From contig JANLXF010000089.1 in NCBI GenBank assembly GCA_031364965.1, forward strand, positions 1 through 64,000: a stretch of DNA of 64,000 nt, in the 5' to 3' direction. The first letter of the stretch is position 1. Every line of letters starts with the position of its first letter. Source of the stretch: JAOUEA01 sp031364965. Lineage in GTDB: Bacteria > Actinomycetota > UBA4738 > HRBIN12. Positions 1 to 7,998 of the stretch are shown here, piece after piece. A program made the position numbers and the translations under genes. The notes under the pieces were generated by a model. The model searched no databases. It had not been told where the DNA came from and was given only the letters and a program-made list of their open reading frames with translations.

Positions 1-123
1 GGGGTTACCGCCGGCACCGTAGCCGCCGGCGTCGGGGTTACCGCCGGCACCGTAGCCGCCGGCGTCGGGGTTACCGCCGGCACCGTAGCCGCCGGCGTCG
101 GGGTTACCGCCGGCACCGTAGCC
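1..123. repeat. 33-bp tandem repeat, about 3.7 copies visible
   Basis: The unit starts ggggttaccgccggcaccgt and recurs exactly at 1-33, 34-66 and 67-99, with a partial copy at 100-123. It continues off the left edge. The period is a multiple of three and encodes an 11-residue Gly/Tyr/Asn repeat in the minus-strand protein above. Copies look identical at nucleotide level, which suggests recent slippage or unequal crossing-over. Confidence 0.95.
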
Positions 124-576
124 CTTGCCGTTGCCACCGGCGTGGCCGTTGGCGTTGCCGAGCAGGTGGTCGAGTGCGTTCAGGAGTCCTTGCGCCTGGG
201 GGGCGTTCGCGCAGTTGGCTGCGACCACGTCGATCGCGTGCTGGATGCCGGACGCGTCGTCGCCACGTGGCATCGAGACCTTCGCGGAGCTGAGCGCGTC
301 CTCGCAGGCGCCCGGGATCAAGGGGATCGAGGGGTCACGGAACGTGAGCCCTCCCTCGGTGCCACCCGCGACGTAGCCGCTCGAGCCGCCGCCGTAGCCG
401 ACCGCTCCGCCGGCAGAAGCCACGACGGTGGTGGCGTCGCTCGCAACGCTCGGGCGATCGGTGGCGTGCAGGATCCCGCCCTGACTCGCCGCCGCGATCC
501 CCGCGCTCACGAGGGTCACGACCGCGACGCCGCTCGAGAGGGCGTGGGTTCCGCGGGTGTGCCACTTCTTCGCCAT
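1..576 (-). CDS. Secreted Gly-rich repeat protein, C-terminus cut by window edge
   Basis: The reading frame opens at ATG 576 and stays open to base 1, giving 192 residues without a stop. Residues about 12-31 form a hydrophobic stretch ending in Ala-Ala-Ala-Ser, which looks like a signal peptide. A Gly/Ser-rich linker follows. A helical segment (residues 88-142) carries two cysteines, C91 and C122, that could form a disulfide. From residue 152 the chain is an 11-residue repeat (D-A-G-G-Y-G-A-G-G-N-P) encoded by a 33-bp tandem repeat. It lies 51 bp downstream of the CoxL-like gene on the same strand. I do not recognise a family; an extracellular or wall-associated structural protein is an inference. 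Confidence 0.7.
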   Translation of the reverse strand, partial: MAKKWHTRGTHALSSGVAVVTLVSAGIAAASQGGILHATDRPSVASDATTVVASAGGAVGYGGGSSGYVAGGTEGGLTFRDPSIPLIPGACEDALSSAKVSMPRGDDASGIQHAIDVVAANCANAPQAQGLLNALDHLLGNANGHAGGNGKGYGAGGNPDAGGYGAGGNPDAGGYGAGGNPDAGGYGAGGNP

Positions 577-627
577 GGAGAGAGTGTCGGCCCGTTGGGG
601 AGTGGGGGCAATCGGCCGTGAGTCTCG

Positions 628-2949
628 TCAGCGCGTCGCCCTGTGGATCGCCTCCATGACGCGCTCGGGGGAGAGCGGAAGGTCTAGATGACGTACACCC
701 AACGGCCGGAGCGCATCGACGGCCGCGTTCTGGACCGCGGGCGTTGACCCGATACAGGCGGATTCCCCCACACCTTTGGCTCCCAGCGGATTGGTGGGAG
801 TGAGGGTTTCGGTATGCGAAGTCTCGAACCACGGGAACTCCGCGGCAGAGGGCATCGCGTAGGTCGTCAACGTCCCGGACATCGGGTTGCCCTGGTCATC
901 GAACCGCACCTCTTCGAAGAGCGCCTGCGCGATCCCCTGCGCGAGGCCCCCATGCACCTGGCCCTCGACGAGCATCGGGTTCAGGATCCGGCCGCAGTCG
1001 TCGACCGCGACGTGACGGAGCAAGCGCACGTCGCCCGTCTCGATGTCCACCTCGACCACGGCCACATGCGCCCCGAAAGGGAACGACGAGGCCGGCTGCC
1101 GGAACCGCCCTGCCGATGTGAGCCCCGGCTCCATCCCCGGCGGAAGTCGCGAGGGGTCGGTGGCGGCCGTGGCGAGCTCGGCCCAGGTGATCGAGCGGTC
1201 GGGTGCCCCGCGCACCGAGAACCTCCCGTCCTCGGCAGGACCGACGTCGGCGCGATCGACCTCGAGGAGATGGGCGGCCAGCTCCGCCGCCTTCTCCCCT
1301 ACCTTGGCCGCCTGCTCGACCACGGCCGAGCCTCCCGCCTGCAGCGATCGGGAGCCCCAGGTCCCCTGACCCCTTGGCACCCGGCCGGTGTCGGAATGGA
1401 TCACGTCGACCTGATCGAACGGCACGCCGAGCATCGACGATGTCATCTGCGCGAACGCGGTCTCATGGCCTTGCCCGTTCGGCGTCACGCCGGTCAGCAC
1501 GGTGACGCCGCCGTCGGAACGCACCTCGACAGAGGCGAACTCCTTCGACGCGAACGACGTGATCTCGACGTAGGTGCAGAGTCCGACGCCCAGGAGCAGG
1601 TGATCGCCGCGCGCGCGGCGGGCGCGTTGCTCGGCGCGGAGCGCCCCGTAGTCAGCCAACCGAAGCGCCTCGTCGAGCGCACGCTCGTACTCCCCCGAGT
1701 CGTACGTGGTGCCGCTGGCCGTCGTGTACGGGAAGACGTCCGCGGGGATCAGGTTCCTGCGCCGGACCTCGGCGGGATCCAGATCGAGCTCGGCGGCCAC
1801 CAGATCGATCGCACGCTCGATCAAGGCGGTGGCCTCGGGGCGGCCCGCCCCTCGGTACGGTGCGATCGGGGTCGCGTTCGTTACGACGCTCCGGCCGCGA
1901 CACGCGATCTTCGGGATCGCGTAGACGCCCGACAGCATCTCCTGCGTCGTGACGGGCAGGAAGGCCCCGATCGGATACGCGCCCATGTCGGCGAGGAGAT
2001 CGGCCCGCAACCCAACGATCGTGCCGTCGCGGCGCGCGCCGATCTCGACGTACTGGACTTGACCCCGCCCGTGGGTGAGTCCGAGCATGCTCTCACTGCG
2101 GGTTTCGGCCCAGCGCACGGGCCGGCCCACCAGCATCGCCGCCTTCGCGACCGCGAGGTACTCCGGATACACCTGCAGCTTCGCCCCGAACCCTCCCCCC
2201 ACGTCGAGAGCGATCGCCCGCACCTGCGCCTTCTCGAGCCCGAGCGCCGCCGCGATGTCGTCGCGCACGTCGAAGGGGATCTGCGTCGAGACCCACACGG
2301 TGACGCCTCCGTCGGGCCCGGGCTCCACCGCGATCGCGTTCGTCTCCATCGGCACGGGGGCTAGGCGCTGATTCACGAAGCGACCCTCGATCACGACGTC
2401 CGCCCCGTGGAGCACGTCGTCGTTCCAGTTCGATCCGAACTCGTTCGCGACGTTCGTGCCGCGCCCCGGCCACAGCAACGGCGTGCCTTCGGCCGCCGCA
2501 CGCTCCACGTCGGTGACCGCCTCGAGCGCGTCGTACTCGGGCAGGACCAGCTCGGCGGCATCCTCGGCGGTGGGAAGTGACTCCGCCAGGATCAGGGCGA
2601 ACGGCTCGCCGACGAACCGGACGATGTCGCGCGCCAGGACTTCGCGGGCGAACACCCCGTCCACGGACCCGCCCGTTCCCTCCACGTTGCCGCTGGGCGG
2701 CATCGGCGGGAGATCGAGATCGTCGGCCGTCAGGACCGCCGCGACACCGGGGGCCCGGCGAGCCGGCTCGAGATCGACACGCGAGAGCCCGGCGTGCGGC
2801 ATGATGGACCGAACGAACATCGCCCGCAACGCCCCGTCGATGGGGATGTTCTCGACGTATCGTCCGTGCCCTCGAAGGAGTCGAGGGTCTTCGGAACGGA
2901 GCGCCGGAACGCCGAACATCGAGGGAGGCACGATCGTCACGCGGCCCAT
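628..2949 (-). CDS. Molybdenum hydroxylase large subunit, CoxL-like (xanthine dehydrogenase family)
   Basis: The 773-residue product has the length and architecture of molybdopterin-cytosine-dinucleotide subunits of aldehyde oxidase/CO-dehydrogenase-type enzymes. Visible motifs are GGGFGAK (251-257), the active-site loop PYRGAGR (364-370), a GQGHET cofactor-binding segment, and GVGE near the end with the expected catalytic Glu at 729. The loop is the form II type (AYRGAGR-like), not the AYxCSFR loop of true aerobic CO dehydrogenases, so the substrate is probably an aldehyde, purine or other heterocycle. No FAD (CoxM) or 2Fe-2S (CoxS) subunit gene is adjacent within the window. ATG 2949 is chosen because the residues upstream are antisense to the divergent gene and the family N-terminus begins here. 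Only 37 bp separate it from that gene. Confidence 0.9.
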   Translation of the reverse strand: MGRVTIVPPSMFGVPALRSEDPRLLRGHGRYVENIPIDGALRAMFVRSIMPHAGLSRVDLEPARRAPGVAAVLTADDLDLPPMPPSGNVEGTGGSVDGVFAREVLARDIVRFVGEPFALILAESLPTAEDAAELVLPEYDALEAVTDVERAAAEGTPLLWPGRGTNVANEFGSNWNDDVLHGADVVIEGRFVNQRLAPVPMETNAIAVEPGPDGGVTVWVSTQIPFDVRDDIAAALGLEKAQVRAIALDVGGGFGAKLQVYPEYLAVAKAAMLVGRPVRWAETRSESMLGLTHGRGQVQYVEIGARRDGTIVGLRADLLADMGAYPIGAFLPVTTQEMLSGVYAIPKIACRGRSVVTNATPIAPYRGAGRPEATALIERAIDLVAAELDLDPAEVRRRNLIPADVFPYTTASGTTYDSGEYERALDEALRLADYGALRAEQRARRARGDHLLLGVGLCTYVEITSFASKEFASVEVRSDGGVTVLTGVTPNGQGHETAFAQMTSSMLGVPFDQVDVIHSDTGRVPRGQGTWGSRSLQAGGSAVVEQAAKVGEKAAELAAHLLEVDRADVGPAEDGRFSVRGAPDRSITWAELATAATDPSRLPPGMEPGLTSAGRFRQPASSFPFGAHVAVVEVDIETGDVRLLRHVAVDDCGRILNPMLVEGQVHGGLAQGIAQALFEEVRFDDQGNPMSGTLTTYAMPSAAEFPWFETSHTETLTPTNPLGAKGVGESACIGSTPAVQNAAVDALRPLGVRHLDLPLSPERVMEAIHRATR

Positions 2950-2986
2950 GCTCGCACACGGGCCCGCACGCAGAGAGGACGTTGGC

Positions 2987-4105
2987 GTGAAGACCACCGG
3001 CTCGATACGACACTCGAAGTTCGCGACCTGGTTCAGCGCGACGGTGCTGACCGCATCGATGCTGCTCACCGCGGCCTCCCCGGCCGCCGCCGGCACACCA
3101 TTGACGGTGGGCACGTTCAAGGTCAAAGGCGGGCTGAAGGGGCCCGCCGGGTTCACCTTCACCCCCGGGGGGGTGATCGTCTATGCCGAGCGCGCGACGG
3201 GCTCGATCCGCTACCTGAACCCGTCCACGGGCTTCGACCGCCTCCTGATGACGATCCCCGGCGTGAACGGCAGCGGCGAGCGTGGTGCGCTGGGCGTGGC
3301 CCTCGACCCGCTCTGGCCGACGAGGCGGTTCGTCTACGTGTACGTCACGAGGTCGACCTCGCTCGGCCTTCGGAACCAGATCGTGCGTATCCACGACGAG
3401 CAGGGTGTCCCGCCGACGATGAAGGTGCTGCTCTCGGTCGTCGCGAGCGCCGACCCGTATCACAACGGGGGGCGGATCGCGTTCGGACCCGACGGCATGC
3501 TCTACGCGATCGTCGGCGACGGGCACGACCCCTCGAACGCGCAGGATCGCACCAACAACCTCCGGGGCAAGATCCTGCGGCTCCGCCCGGACGGCACCGT
3601 GCCCGCCGACAACCCGGGCGGCACGAAATGGTGGGCGTACGGGATCCGCAACTCGTTCGGGTTCACCTTCGACCCTCAGAACGGCAACCTGTGGGAGACC
3701 GAGAACGGCCCGGAGTGCAACGACGAGCTGAACCTGATCGTGGCCGGAGGGAACTACGGCTGGGGCCCGAACGAGACCTGCGCAGGCGACAGCCCTGCCA
3801 ACACGAACCAGGACGGCGCGAACCCGACCTTGCCGGTCCAGTGGTGGGTTTCCACGATCGGGGTCACGGGCGCGGCGTTCTGCGATGGATGTGGCCTCGG
3901 GGCCGCGGCCGAGGGCGACCTGTTCATCGGTGCGTGCTGCGACGGGGGGATCATCCAGGACGGCGAACTGAACGCGCAGCGAGACGGCCTCGTGAGCCTC
4001 ACCGGCGTGGGCGCCGCGCCGGGCTCGGCGATCTACTCGATGGAGGTCGGGCCGAACGGGTGGATCTACTTCAGCGACTCGAACGCGATCTATCGCCTGA
4101 CGTGA
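2987..4105 (+). CDS. Secreted PQQ-dependent sugar dehydrogenase-type beta-propeller
   Basis: This 372-residue protein resembles the glucose/sorbosone dehydrogenase family, secreted six-bladed beta-propellers that often use PQQ. The GTG start is preceded at good spacing by AGAGAGG. Residues 1-35 form a signal peptide ending Ala-Ala-Ala. Family signatures follow: a GALGVALDP segment, NGGRIAFGPDGMLY, GKILRLRPDG, and a C-terminal block W-A-Y-G-I-R-N-S-F-G-F with a Glu-Asn-Gly-Pro-Glu motif and GGNYGWG. Several cysteines near the C-terminus (CDGCG, ACCDGG) may form disulfides. It is transcribed divergently from the molybdenum hydroxylase with almost no intergenic DNA. Substrate and cofactor cannot be read from sequence; a non-enzymatic propeller is possible. 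Confidence 0.85.
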   Translation: MKTTGSIRHSKFATWFSATVLTASMLLTAASPAAAGTPLTVGTFKVKGGLKGPAGFTFTPGGVIVYAERATGSIRYLNPSTGFDRLLMTIPGVNGSGERGALGVALDPLWPTRRFVYVYVTRSTSLGLRNQIVRIHDEQGVPPTMKVLLSVVASADPYHNGGRIAFGPDGMLYAIVGDGHDPSNAQDRTNNLRGKILRLRPDGTVPADNPGGTKWWAYGIRNSFGFTFDPQNGNLWETENGPECNDELNLIVAGGNYGWGPNETCAGDSPANTNQDGANPTLPVQWWVSTIGVTGAAFCDGCGLGAAAEGDLFIGACCDGGIIQDGELNAQRDGLVSLTGVGAAPGSAIYSMEVGPNGWIYFSDSNAIYRLT

Positions 4106-4188
4106 CCCGCTCGATCGCTCGATCGTGCCGATCGGCGTACGCTCGGCCCGGCGTGCGTCCCGGCGGCTGACCCGACACGAGGTGGCAG

Positions 4189-4317
4189 ATGGACATCGGT
4201 CCTCCCAAACGGATCATCGAGATCGAGCCGGTCGTGCTTCCCATGCCCGAGCCGGCGCCCGAAGAGCGGCGCCCCGCCGTCGAACCGACGCCGGTACCGG
4301 TCGAGCCGGGCGGGTAG
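4189..4317 (+). CDS. Tiny conserved-looking Pro/Glu-rich protein (42 aa)
   Basis: A strong ribosome-binding site (GAGGTGG) sits just upstream of an ATG opening a 42-residue frame. It begins M-D-I-G-P-P-K-R-I-I-E-I-E-P and continues as Pro/Glu-rich sequence to TAG. I recall similar tiny ORFs beginning MD(I/V)GPPKR in other actinobacteria, but I could not check this. The stop codon is followed after three bases by the GTG of the next gene, so the two are almost certainly translated together. There is no hydrophobic segment and no cysteine. The function is unknown; a short linear peptide that binds a partner protein is an inference. Confidence 0.6.
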   Translation: MDIGPPKRIIEIEPVVLPMPEPAPEERRPAVEPTPVPVEPGG

Positions 4318-4320
4318 GCC

Positions 4321-4896
4321 GTGTCGCGCGTCGACGTCGCGGCGTCCGGCACCGTCGAGCGATCGACGGAACCGATCGTGGCGTGGCGATCGTGGGCCCT
4401 CACCGGGCGGAGCGACGGCACCCATCTGCTCCTTCGGCCGGTGGCGGGCCGCGCGCACGCGTGGCGCCCGCGAGAGATCGCCACCGCCACCTGCAAGCGC
4501 CGGGGTGTGCTCCATGAGGCGCCCGCGATCGGATGCCGGTGCGGGCTGCACGCGTCTCAGACGCTCGACATCTTGCGCAGGACCAAGTGTCCGGCCGTGC
4601 TCGGCCGGGTTGCCTTGTGGGGGCGCGTCGTCGAGCACGAACTGGGGTACCGGGCTCGATTCGCCTACCCCCAACGGCTCCGGCTGATCTGCCAGTTCTG
4701 TTTCTGGCAGAAGGGGCCGCTCGGTTCGGGCCCGACGGTGGTGGGCTCCTATCCACGCGACGAGCTCGTGCCGCTCTGTCCCGCTCACCTGGAGTCCGCC
4801 TACGAGAACGGGATGGCGCCGCGCCGGCTGCTGCGGGCCGACCAGGTGGACCAGCGGCTGCGTGAGACCTACGCGGTCGATCCGCTCGCGATCTGA
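4321..4896 (+). CDS. Conserved Cys-rich hypothetical protein, coupled to upstream tiny ORF
   Basis: This 191-residue cytoplasmic protein starts with GTG three bases after the stop of the 42-residue ORF. A Trp-rich N-terminal part (AWRSWAL) is followed by a Cys/His block (residues 58-80: C, H, C-x-C-G-L-H). A central VALWGRVVEHELGYRARFAYP segment comes next, then C-Q-F-C-F-W and C-P-A-H near the C-terminus. Spaced C-x2-C and C-x2-H pairs suggest bound zinc or another metal. I recognise the tiny-plus-Cys-rich arrangement as recurring in actinobacteria but know no assigned function. Its stop lies one base from the stop of the converging membrane gene. Confidence 0.75.
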   Translation: MSRVDVAASGTVERSTEPIVAWRSWALTGRSDGTHLLLRPVAGRAHAWRPREIATATCKRRGVLHEAPAIGCRCGLHASQTLDILRRTKCPAVLGRVALWGRVVEHELGYRARFAYPQRLRLICQFCFWQKGPLGSGPTVVGSYPRDELVPLCPAHLESAYENGMAPRRLLRADQVDQRLRETYAVDPLAI

Positions 4897-4897
4897 G

Positions 4898-6283
4898 TCA
4901 CTCGGCGGCGTGCTTCTTGCGTGCGGCCGAGCGGGTGAGTCGCGCGCGGAGCTCGTTCGCCTCGGCGCTGATCGGTGAGGGCAGATCGTCCATCTCGTCG
5001 GGCTCACGGCCCGGCTCCGCGGCGGGAGGCTCCTCCTCGTGATGACCGTTGGACCCATCCGTGTGGCCGTTCCCGTTCGCCGCCATAGCCGGCTTCGCGA
5101 GCTCGGCGAGGCGGCGGTCCGCCTCGGCGGCCCGTGCCTCCGCGGACGCGACACGGGCTTCCAGCCGCGCGAGCGCCTGGGCGTCAGCCGAGGTCGCGTT
5201 CCGAGACGCGAGCGCCTCGGAGAGCGCCTCCTCGGTGGCTCGCTGTGACGAGGCCAGCTCGGCCTCCACCTCTCGCAACCGGACCTCCGTCCGCGCGGCA
5301 CGGTGGTCGGAGTCCTCGAGACGATCCGAGGTCTCGGACAACGCTCGTTCGAGCTCTCTGGCCCGTCCCTCAGCTGCCTCGCGCTCGGCCGACGCCGCGA
5401 CGGTGGCCGACGCCGCGACGGTGGCCGCGTTCGCCGCAGCCACCTCGGCGTGCAGCGCCTCGAGGGCGTGCTCGAGTTCGCCGTTCCGCCGTGAGAGCTC
5501 CTCGGCCTGTTCGGTGAGCTCGAGCTCACGTGCGACAGGGACGCTCGCCCCTCCGTGCTCGCTTATGGGTCGACGCCGGAAGGACCACGCGGCGAGCAGG
5601 GCGGCCCCCAGGGCCAGCGCTCCGAAGATCAACTGGGCCGTCTTCCAGGGACCGGCAGCGTCGGTGCGCAACGCTTCGTAGAACTGGTCGATCTGCACCG
5701 AGCCGAGCACGGCGACGCGATCGGGCACGCGCAGCGGCACGAAGGTCTGGAACAGCTCGGTGAGCGTGCCCGGATCGCCGGTGGTCGCCTTGGTGAACGG
5801 AGCGGTCGCGAGCCGGCTCGAGACCTTCCCGCCGACGGCGGCCTCGATCGCGGGGTCCGCTTCCACGCGAAGTTCGCCGATCTTGTCGCGGTCGTCGGTC
5901 GAAAAGAGCAGGACGCCGTCGCTCGACCACACGCGAACGCGGGCGACACGGGTGTCGGTGAAGATCTGACCCTGGACGTCGGTGTACAGATCGCGATAGG
6001 TCGCACCCGTCAAGGGCGTCGCCACGATCGGCGCGCGGAGCGCGTTGTAGAGGACGGTGTTCGCATAGAGCACGGCGCGACGCTGCGCCTCGTCGACCTG
6101 CCTGGTCAGGTCCGCTTGCTCCTCCTGACGCGCCCCGAAGAACAGCAGCAGCGAAAGCACGGCCACGCCGCTCCACACGAAGCGGCCGATGCGGGACCTC
6201 CGATGGATCACATTCATCTTCCTCACCCGGACGGTCACCGCCGCAGGCGCGGCGGAGCGATCCGACCTCAGGGTTTTCGTCAC
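4898..6283 (-). CDS. Membrane protein with extracytoplasmic sensor-like domain and long coiled coil
   Basis: The 461-residue product has a first membrane helix at about residues 33-48 and an extracytoplasmic region (about 50-215) resembling a single Cache-like sensor (VRVWSSDGVLLFSTD is the typical turn). A second helix lies at about 215-235. A cytoplasmic Ala/Glu/Arg-rich coiled coil (about 255-400) and an acidic low-complexity tail follow. The layout is that of chemoreceptors or histidine kinases, but no HAMP, kinase, GGDEF or methyl-accepting hairpin is visible. Start 6283 is the longest reasonable choice; the Met at 6217 would also keep the first helix. It may be a scaffold or polar-growth protein that senses outside signals. 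Confidence 0.75.
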   Translation of the reverse strand: MTKTLRSDRSAAPAAVTVRVRKMNVIHRRSRIGRFVWSGVAVLSLLLFFGARQEEQADLTRQVDEAQRRAVLYANTVLYNALRAPIVATPLTGATYRDLYTDVQGQIFTDTRVARVRVWSSDGVLLFSTDDRDKIGELRVEADPAIEAAVGGKVSSRLATAPFTKATTGDPGTLTELFQTFVPLRVPDRVAVLGSVQIDQFYEALRTDAAGPWKTAQLIFGALALGAALLAAWSFRRRPISEHGGASVPVARELELTEQAEELSRRNGELEHALEALHAEVAAANAATVAASATVAASAEREAAEGRARELERALSETSDRLEDSDHRAARTEVRLREVEAELASSQRATEEALSEALASRNATSADAQALARLEARVASAEARAAEADRRLAELAKPAMAANGNGHTDGSNGHHEEEPPAAEPGREPDEMDDLPSPISAEANELRARLTRSAARKKHAAE

Positions 6284-6390
6284 CGCCCCGGCGACCTTGA
6301 ATCCCGGTCCCGCGGTGCGCGCTCAGGAGATCCCCCGATCGTGCCGATACACCCCCACGTAGACGGAACCATCGGTCTGGAGGCTTCCCC

Positions 6391-7179
6391 GTGCGTCTTC
6401 TCCCCCCGGCGCGATGGGCCGTGACGGCCCTCGTGTGCAACGCGATACTGGTCGGCGTCCTCATGCCCGCGGCGAACGCGTCAATGCTCGACGGCGTGCT
6501 CCGGGAACGCCGTCATCTGGGCGCCGCCCTCGCCGACATCCGCGAGATGCGGCGTGACAACTCCAAGGGCCTGCTCGCGACGATCGCGCAAGCCGATCGG
6601 GCGCTCGAGCGCGGAGCCCACGGCCGCGCGCTCGACCCGAAGCGCTGGACCCACGTCAGCTCTCGCATCCGGCACGTGCGATGGGAGGCAGCCACGCGGC
6701 TGCATCGCCTGGATCGTTTCGCCGCACGCCGGACGGCTGCGCTGCTCCGCCGGCGAGACCAGATCGATGCCTGGCTCACCACCTGGGCCGTCTTCCGCGC
6801 CTGTCCGGTCGGGGGCAGCCACGCCGTCGCCGACAATTTCGGGATCACGGTCCGGCTGGAGGGCGTCCCGATCCACCGGCACATGGGCAACGACATCTCG
6901 GCCTCCACCGGCACCGCCATCGTCGCGCCCTTCGATGGGTACGCATACGCGTCCTCGAGCCCGCTCGGTGGCTTGGAGGTTCGCGTGCGCGGGGCTCGGG
7001 GGTACGTCTACAACGCGCACCTGATGTCGTACGGCCGGCTCGGGTACGTGAGCGCCGGCGCCGTGATCGGCTACGTGGGAAGCACCGGAGATGCCACGGC
7101 GCCGCACGACCACTTCGAGTGGCACCCGTGGGGGGGCGGCGCGGTCGATCCGAACCCGTACCTCGACGTCGTCTGCTGA
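6391..7179 (+). CDS. Secreted M23 family peptidase (paralogue 1)
   Basis: The GTG start has GGAGG eight bases upstream. Residues 1-30 are a signal peptide, and 35-130 form a basic helical or coiled-coil segment. Residues 140-262 are a lysostaphin-type M23 metallopeptidase domain. Zinc ligands are visible as H164/D168 (HMGND, the HxxxD motif) and the HDH at 239-241. The protein would cleave peptidoglycan cross-bridge or stem peptides outside the membrane. It is clearly paralogous to the product of 15418-16212, including the shared segments DNFGI, IVAPFDG and PHDHFEWHP. No LysM or SH3 binding domain is present, so the helical part may localise or autoinhibit the enzyme. Confidence 0.88.
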   Translation: MRLLPPARWAVTALVCNAILVGVLMPAANASMLDGVLRERRHLGAALADIREMRRDNSKGLLATIAQADRALERGAHGRALDPKRWTHVSSRIRHVRWEAATRLHRLDRFAARRTAALLRRRDQIDAWLTTWAVFRACPVGGSHAVADNFGITVRLEGVPIHRHMGNDISASTGTAIVAPFDGYAYASSSPLGGLEVRVRGARGYVYNAHLMSYGRLGYVSAGAVIGYVGSTGDATAPHDHFEWHPWGGGAVDPNPYLDVVC

Positions 7180-7189
7180 GGCACCCCGA

Positions 7190-7846
7190 TCAGTACACCG
7201 CGCCGCACACCGAGAAGTGCTGGTAATCCCGCTCCCCGGTCCACTCGCCGCCCCAGGTGAACCCCACGGCGTGGAACGCCCACCACACGTCGTCATGACG
7301 ATGGATCATGCCCCGGCGGGTCTGGGAGCGGTCCAGGTACGGCTCGCCGTTCGGTGGAGAGAACCCCCCTTCCCACACATACGGGTTCTCGACCGGGTTC
7401 ACGTCGACCGCCTTGCCATAGGCGTGCCGCGACCAGGTGCAGCAGATCCCCGCCCGGTAGCGGCAGTTGAACGCCGATGTGTTGTCGGCCCGCATCGAGC
7501 GGTGGTCGTCGGCGCCGAAGCGGTCGACGAGGACCATCTTCCTGATCGGGAACGCGACCTCGTACAGTCGCCTGAACACCCGCGCGATCGGCGCCGCGAA
7601 CCAGCGGTGGACGACGAGCTGGCCACGGTGGGCGGCGTGGTCGAAACCCCAGTAAGTGACCTCCACCAGTCGCAGATCGGCGAAGCCGACGGGACACCCC
7701 GGCCGCCACGACCTGCCTGTCATGAGCTCCCGGGTACCGGCGTCGATCCGCGACACGCTCGAGGTGAAGGGAGGGCGGGCGCCGGCCCCATGCGGGGCCA
7801 GCAGCGTGACGGCAAGGACGAGCGTGAGCGGAGCGAGGCGTCGCAC
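7190..7846 (-). CDS. Secreted M15-type D-Ala-D-Ala carboxypeptidase-like protein
   Basis: This 218-residue protein has a signal peptide (residues 1-23, ending AGA). Its M15-type zinc site is recognisable: S-R-H-A-Y-G-K-A-V-D-V-N gives H141 and D148, and D-Y-Q-H-F gives H210. This is the VanY/extensin-like arrangement for hydrolysing D-Ala-D-Ala or related peptidoglycan ends. Five cysteines (C51, C128, C135, C136 and one near the C-terminus) suggest disulfides in the exported protein. It converges with the M23 gene across a 10-bp gap and lies just downstream of tRNA-Ala, so it may share the role of remodelling the wall. Confidence 0.82.
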   Translation of the reverse strand: MRRLAPLTLVLAVTLLAPHGAGARPPFTSSVSRIDAGTRELMTGRSWRPGCPVGFADLRLVEVTYWGFDHAAHRGQLVVHRWFAAPIARVFRRLYEVAFPIRKMVLVDRFGADDHRSMRADNTSAFNCRYRAGICCTWSRHAYGKAVDVNPVENPYVWEGGFSPPNGEPYLDRSQTRRGMIHRHDDVWWAFHAVGFTWGGEWTGERDYQHFSVCGAVY

Positions 7847-7879
7847 GGAGCCATCGTAGCGGTGGCCCCGTCCGCGCGG

Positions 7880-7952
7880 TGGAGACGACCGGGATCGAAC
7901 CGGCGACCTCCGGCTTGCAAAGCCGGCGCTCTACCAACTGAGCTACGTCCCC
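7880..7952 (-). tRNA. tRNA-Ala (anticodon TGC)
   Basis: Read on the minus strand the 73 bases start GGGGACGTAGCTCAG and fold into a full cloverleaf. The anticodon stem CCGGC/GCCGG encloses loop TTTGCAA with anticodon TGC. The T-arm carries GGTTCGATCC. The acceptor pairs GGGGACG with CGTCTCC plus discriminator A; CCA is not encoded. Confidence 0.96.
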
Positions 7953-7998
7953 GCGCCATCATACGGAGACGCGGAGGGGGCCTCGGCGCAGGAGGAGG

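Noticed and set aside
1..123. CRISPR array at the left edge
   Set aside because: The repeats are directly contiguous without variable spacers and are in frame with a coding sequence.
814..2364. 516-codon plus-strand frame over the CoxL-like gene
   Set aside because: It is antisense to a gene with complete molybdenum-hydroxylase motifs.
628..2949. Aerobic carbon monoxide dehydrogenase (form I CoxL)
   Set aside because: The active-site loop reads PYRGAGR, not the AYxCSFR loop needed for CO oxidation.
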